From the NCBI GenBank assembly GCA_031178565.1, contig JAPSIU010000167.1, positions 1-6,424 on the forward strand: 6,424 nucleotides of DNA, in the 5' to 3' direction. This document shows positions 3,378 through 6,424 of this stretch, piece by piece (positions within the stretch are counted from its first letter, which is position 1; each line of letters begins with the position of its first letter). The notes below the pieces were generated by a model. The model was not told where the DNA came from, did not search any database, and saw only the letters and a list, made by a program, of their open reading frames with translations. The position numbers and the translations under genes were made by a program. Source of the DNA: Leucobacter sp. GTDB lineage: Bacteria > Actinomycetota > Actinomycetes > Actinomycetales > Microbacteriaceae.

Positions 3378-5324
3378 GTGACCCCTGTGCCTACCGACCC
3401 GATGATCGGGCAAACGCTCGACGGGCGCTACCTGATCCGCTCGCGCATCGCGCGCGGCGGCATGGCGATGGTCTATCTCGCGAACGATCTGAGGCTGGAG
3501 CGGCGCGTCGCGGTGAAGGTGATGCACGACCACCTCGCCGAGGACGAGAACTTCACGCGCCGCTTCGAGCAGGAGGCCCGCAGTGCGGCCCGCCTCTCCC
3601 ACCCCAACCTGGTGAACATCTTCGACCAGGGGCAGGACACGGGGCGCGCCTACCTCGTGATGGAGTATCTGCCGAGCATCACGCTCCGCGAGCTGCTGAG
3701 GCAGCAGAAGCACCTGACCACCGACCAGGCGCTCGAGATCGGCGAGGCCGTGCTCTCGGGGCTCGCCGCCGCTCATCACGCCGGCATCGTGCACCGCGAC
3801 CTGAAGCCGGAGAACGTCCTCCTCGCGGACGACGGCCGGATCAAGCTGGGCGACTTCGGCCTGGCGCGGGCGGTGAGCGCGAACACGACCACGGGCCAGG
3901 CGCTCCTCGGCACGATCGCCTATCTCTCCCCCGAGCTCGTGACGCGCGGTGTGGCCGATGCCCGCAGCGACCTCTACGCCTTCGGCATCATGATGTACGA
4001 GATGCTGACCGGGGCCCAGCCGTTCATCGGCGAGCAGCCCATGCAGATCGCCTATCAGCACGCCCACTCCGAGGTGCCGGCTCCGTCGCTCGTGAGTGAC
4101 GAGGCGACGCCCGAGCTCGACGAGCTGGTGCGCTGGACCACCCAGCGCGATCCCGAGCTCCGGCCGCGGGACGCCGGGGAGGCGCTCGCCTACATCTCGC
4201 CGCTGCGTCACGGGCTGACCCCGCCCAATGCGACGAGGGTGCTCCCGCTCTCCGATCTCAACGGTTCGCAGGCCACCCCCTCGACCACGGTTCTCGACGG
4301 AGTGCAGCAGGATGCGCTGGTCGCGGGCGCCGCGACCGAGGGAAGGGACGAGACGACCGGCGAGGCCACTGCGGCTCACCCGGAGTCCGCGATCGAGCAG
4401 GCGGCGGCGAGTGATCGCAGGCGCACGATCAGGGGCCGGATCATCGCTGCCGCGGTCGTCCTGCTCGTCGCCGTCGCCGGTGCCGCCGGGTGGTGGTTCG
4501 GGCAGGGCCCGGGATCGCAGGTCTCCGTGCCCGACATCGGCGGAACCGAGATGGAGACCGCGCAGGCGGCGCTCGCGGAGCGCGCGCTGCTCGTCGAGGT
4601 CGTCGAGTGCCCGAGCCTCGAGGTGCCGGCCGGCCTCGCCGTGAGCACCGCACCGGAGGCGGGGACCAGGCTCGACCGCGGCAGCACCGTTCAGCTGTGC
4701 CGGTCCACCGGACCCCGGCTGCTGCCGGTGCCGATGCTGGTGAGTCTCCCGCTCGACGCGGCCGAGGCGAGGATCACCGAGGAGGGCTTCGCGTTCGGCG
4801 AGGTCGTCGAGGAGCGCTTCGACGAGGCCGAGGAGGGCATCGTCCTCGGCGCGCTGGGCGGCGGCGAGCCGCTGGGCGAGAGCTACCCGGAGCAGGGGCG
4901 GATCGACCTCGTGGTGTCCGCCGGGCCGCTTCCGGACGTCGCGGGTCTCCCCGCGGACGAGGCGACGTCGGTGCTCGCCGAGCGCGGCCTCACCGTGGAT
5001 CCGGCGCTCGGTTCGGAGGCGCACAGCGACGAGGTGCCGGAGGGTCACGTGATCTCGCTGCTCCCCAGCACGGACCCGGTTCGCCCGGGCGACTCGCTCG
5101 GCCTGCAGGTCTCCCTCGGACCGGAGCTCTTCGAGGTTCCCGACGTCGCGGGCATGGGTCTGCAGGAGGCGATGGACACGCTCACCGCCGCGGGTTTCAC
5201 GCCGAGCACGCTCGTGCCGGATCCGCTCAGGGAGTTCGCCGAGGCGACCGGCACGGATCCCGCCGCCGGCGAGCGGGTCCGAGCGGGCACCGGGATCCGC
5301 GTCAGGAGCACCATCACGCTGTGA
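3378..5324 (+). CDS. pknL: PknL-type membrane Ser/Thr protein kinase with four PASTA repeats
   Basis: A 648-residue single-pass sensor kinase. The kinase domain covers about 17-275: nucleotide loop IARGGMAMVY (24-33, first glycine replaced by Ala25), catalytic Lys47 in VAVKVM, helix-C Glu66, HRDLKPEN (139-146, catalytic Asp141), DFG (159-161), a threonine-rich activation loop (Thr170-172) and GTIAYLSPE (178-186). A Ser/Thr/Ala/Glu-rich cytoplasmic linker (about 285-350) leads to a basic stop (DRRRTIRGR) and one transmembrane helix (about 354-374). Outside the cell four PASTA-like repeats follow, about 380-445, 446-516, 517-581 and 582-648; the second is the most divergent. PASTA repeats bind peptidoglycan fragments in related kinases. 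The kinase sequence and neighbours (Rv2175c-like gene, aroG) identify PknL, but M. tuberculosis PknL is about 400 residues and lacks PASTA repeats. The only two cysteines are Cys411 and Cys441, both in the first PASTA repeat. The GTG start is forced by an upstream in-frame TAG. Confidence 0.96.
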   Translation: MTPVPTDPMIGQTLDGRYLIRSRIARGGMAMVYLANDLRLERRVAVKVMHDHLAEDENFTRRFEQEARSAARLSHPNLVNIFDQGQDTGRAYLVMEYLPSITLRELLRQQKHLTTDQALEIGEAVLSGLAAAHHAGIVHRDLKPENVLLADDGRIKLGDFGLARAVSANTTTGQALLGTIAYLSPELVTRGVADARSDLYAFGIMMYEMLTGAQPFIGEQPMQIAYQHAHSEVPAPSLVSDEATPELDELVRWTTQRDPELRPRDAGEALAYISPLRHGLTPPNATRVLPLSDLNGSQATPSTTVLDGVQQDALVAGAATEGRDETTGEATAAHPESAIEQAAASDRRRTIRGRIIAAAVVLLVAVAGAAGWWFGQGPGSQVSVPDIGGTEMETAQAALAERALLVEVVECPSLEVPAGLAVSTAPEAGTRLDRGSTVQLCRSTGPRLLPVPMLVSLPLDAAEARITEEGFAFGEVVEERFDEAEEGIVLGALGGGEPLGESYPEQGRIDLVVSAGPLPDVAGLPADEATSVLAERGLTVDPALGSEAHSDEVPEGHVISLLPSTDPVRPGDSLGLQVSLGPELFEVPDVAGMGLQEAMDTLTAAGFTPSTLVPDPLREFAEATGTDPAAGERVRAGTGIRVRSTITL

Positions 5325-5330
5325 CGCGAT

Positions 5331-5343
5331 GGCGCCTCGCGCC
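5331..5343. terminator. Short GC hairpin at the pknL / aroG convergent junction
   Basis: GGCGC (5331-5335) and GCGCC (5339-5343) pair around a three-base loop in the 18-bp gap between the stops of pknL and aroG. It has no T-tract in either direction. It may act as a weak bidirectional stop, or be chance. Confidence 0.25.
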
Positions 5344-6424
5344 TACAGCCGCTTGAGCTCCTCGGCGACCTGGAACGCGAGCTCGAGCGACTGCATGTGG
5401 TTGAGGCGCGGATCGCACAGCGACTCGTAGCGGGTCGAGAGCGTCGCCTCGTCGATGTTCTCAGATCCGCCGAGGCACTCGGTGACGTCGTCGCCGGTGA
5501 GCTCGACGTGGATCCCGCCCGGGAAGGTTCCCACCTCCCGGTGCGCCTCGAAGAAGCCGCGCAGCTCGTCCATCACGTCGTCGAAGCGCCGGGTCTTGTA
5601 GCCCGTCTCGGTCGTGATGCCGTTGCCGTGCATCGGGTCGGTCACCCACAGCGGCGTCGCTCCAGCATCGCGCACGCCAGCCAGGAGGCCCGGGAGCACG
5701 TCGCGGATCCTGCCCGCCCCCATGCGGGTGATGAAGGTGAGGCGACCGGGCTCGCGCTCGGGGTCCAGCTTGTCGATGAGGCGCAGAGCGTCGTCCACCG
5801 ACGCCGTCGGCCCGAGCTTGACGCCGATCGGGTTGCGCACGTGGGAGAGGAACTCCACGTGCGCTCCGTCGAGATCGCGCGTGCGCTCGCCGATCCACAG
5901 CATGTGCCCCGAGGTGTCGTACAGGTCGCCCGTGCGCGAATCCACGCGGGTGAGCGGACGCTCGTAGTCGAGCAGCAGCGCCTCGTGGCTGACGTAGAAC
6001 TCCGTCTGCGTCAGCGCGGCGCTCTCGACGCCGCAGGCCTCCATGAATCGGAGCGCCCGATCGATCTCGGCCGCGAGCGACTCGTAGCGCTGGTTGGCCG
6101 GGTTCGAGATGAAGCCCTTGTTCCACTCGTGCACCTGGCGCAGGTCGGCGAACCCGCCCTGCGTGAACGCGCGGATGAGGTTCAGCGTGGACGCGGAGAC
6201 GTGGTAGCCCTGGAGCAGGCGGCGCGGATCGGCAGCCCGGGTCTCGGGTGTGAAGTCGTAGCCGTTGACGAGGTCCCCGCGGTACGCCGGGAGCGTCACC
6301 CCCTCGCGCGTCTCGCTGTCGCTCGAGCGCGGCTTGGCGAACTGGCCGGCCATGCGGCCGACCTTGATGACGGGCATCGAGGCGCCGTACGTGAGCACCA
6401 CGGCCCTCTGCAGCAGCGTCTTCA
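5343..6424 (-). CDS. aroG: Class II 3-deoxy-D-arabino-heptulosonate 7-phosphate synthase (5' end outside window)
   Basis: This enzyme condenses phosphoenolpyruvate with erythrose 4-phosphate, the first step of the shikimate pathway to aromatic amino acids, folate and menaquinone. I read 359 complete codons to the stop at 5343. The frame stays open to the right edge: KTLLQRAVVLTYG precedes the first in-frame GTG, and this is conserved family sequence, so the true start lies beyond base 6424. M. tuberculosis AroG has 462 residues, so roughly 100 are missing, including the metal-binding cysteine (Cys87 there). Visible signatures are RMAGQFAKPRS, RGDLVNGYDF, SHEALLLDYE, GERTRDLDGAHVEF, NPIGVKLGP, DPMHGNG (metal His codon 5628-5630), GGIHVELTGDDVTECLGG (metal Glu codon 5502-5504) and CDPRLN (metal Asp codon 5412-5414). 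Nothing suggests damage. It converges with pknL, and the same kinase-aroG adjacency exists in mycobacteria. The N-terminal allosteric region cannot be assessed. Confidence 0.97.
   Translation of the reverse strand, partial: KTLLQRAVVLTYGASMPVIKVGRMAGQFAKPRSSDSETREGVTLPAYRGDLVNGYDFTPETRAADPRRLLQGYHVSASTLNLIRAFTQGGFADLRQVHEWNKGFISNPANQRYESLAAEIDRALRFMEACGVESAALTQTEFYVSHEALLLDYERPLTRVDSRTGDLYDTSGHMLWIGERTRDLDGAHVEFLSHVRNPIGVKLGPTASVDDALRLIDKLDPEREPGRLTFITRMGAGRIRDVLPGLLAGVRDAGATPLWVTDPMHGNGITTETGYKTRRFDDVMDELRGFFEAHREVGTFPGGIHVELTGDDVTECLGGSENIDEATLSTRYESLCDPRLNHMQSLELAFQVAEELKRL

Noticed and set aside
3246..5048. 600-residue minus-strand open frame across pknL
   Set aside because: Antisense to a kinase with all catalytic motifs; no recognisable domain in the shadow translation.
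5343..6401. aroG starting at the GTG at 6399-6401
   Set aside because: The codons upstream to the window edge (KTLLQRAV) are conserved family sequence, so the true start lies outside the window.

Overview
The window is about 70% G+C and reads as chromosomal DNA of a high-GC actinobacterium. The gene set (mraZ/rsmH next to a DUF3040 protein, an idsA-type prenyl synthase, an Rv2175c-type regulator, PknL and class II DAHP synthase) matches a core actinobacterial neighbourhood. As far as I recall the Mycobacterium tuberculosis gene order, it is a compact version of the Rv2165c-Rv2178c segment. A Micrococcales/Microbacteriaceae-type host is my best guess, but the sequence alone does not prove it. 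There is no insertion sequence, phage gene, CRISPR array, tRNA or rRNA.

Layout. On the minus strand at the left edge lies the start of the division and cell-wall (dcw) cluster: mraZ (391-822), then rsmH, which runs off the window at base 1. Upstream of mraZ is a 554-bp gene-free spacer (823-1376). It holds a four-copy MraZ-box-like operator, a second pair of the same boxes on the opposite strand, three tandem-repeat families (11, 21 and 6 bp), a 13-bp inverted repeat, and the terminator of the next gene. That gene is a minus-strand two-helix membrane protein of the DUF3040 family (1377-1754). It is divergent from an idsA-like polyprenyl diphosphate synthase (1826-2926, plus), which converges on an Rv2175c-like DNA-binding protein (2935-3282, minus). 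The latter is divergent from pknL (3378-5324, plus), a membrane Ser/Thr kinase with four extracellular PASTA repeats. pknL converges on aroG (5343 to beyond the right edge, minus).

How the genes fit together. mraZ-rsmH is the autoregulated head of the division cluster. The kinase and the Rv2175c-like protein form a plausible signalling pair, since PknL phosphorylates Rv2175c in M. tuberculosis. The prenyl synthase and DAHP synthase sit at the entry points of isoprenoid and aromatic/menaquinone metabolism. Two plus-strand genes, idsA and pknL, appear to be leaderless: a TAGRCT -10 element lies exactly six bases before a GTG start.

Most genes here are ordinary. The part least explained is the repeat-rich, structured spacer at 823-1376. 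I did not find convincing evidence of a wholly new system.
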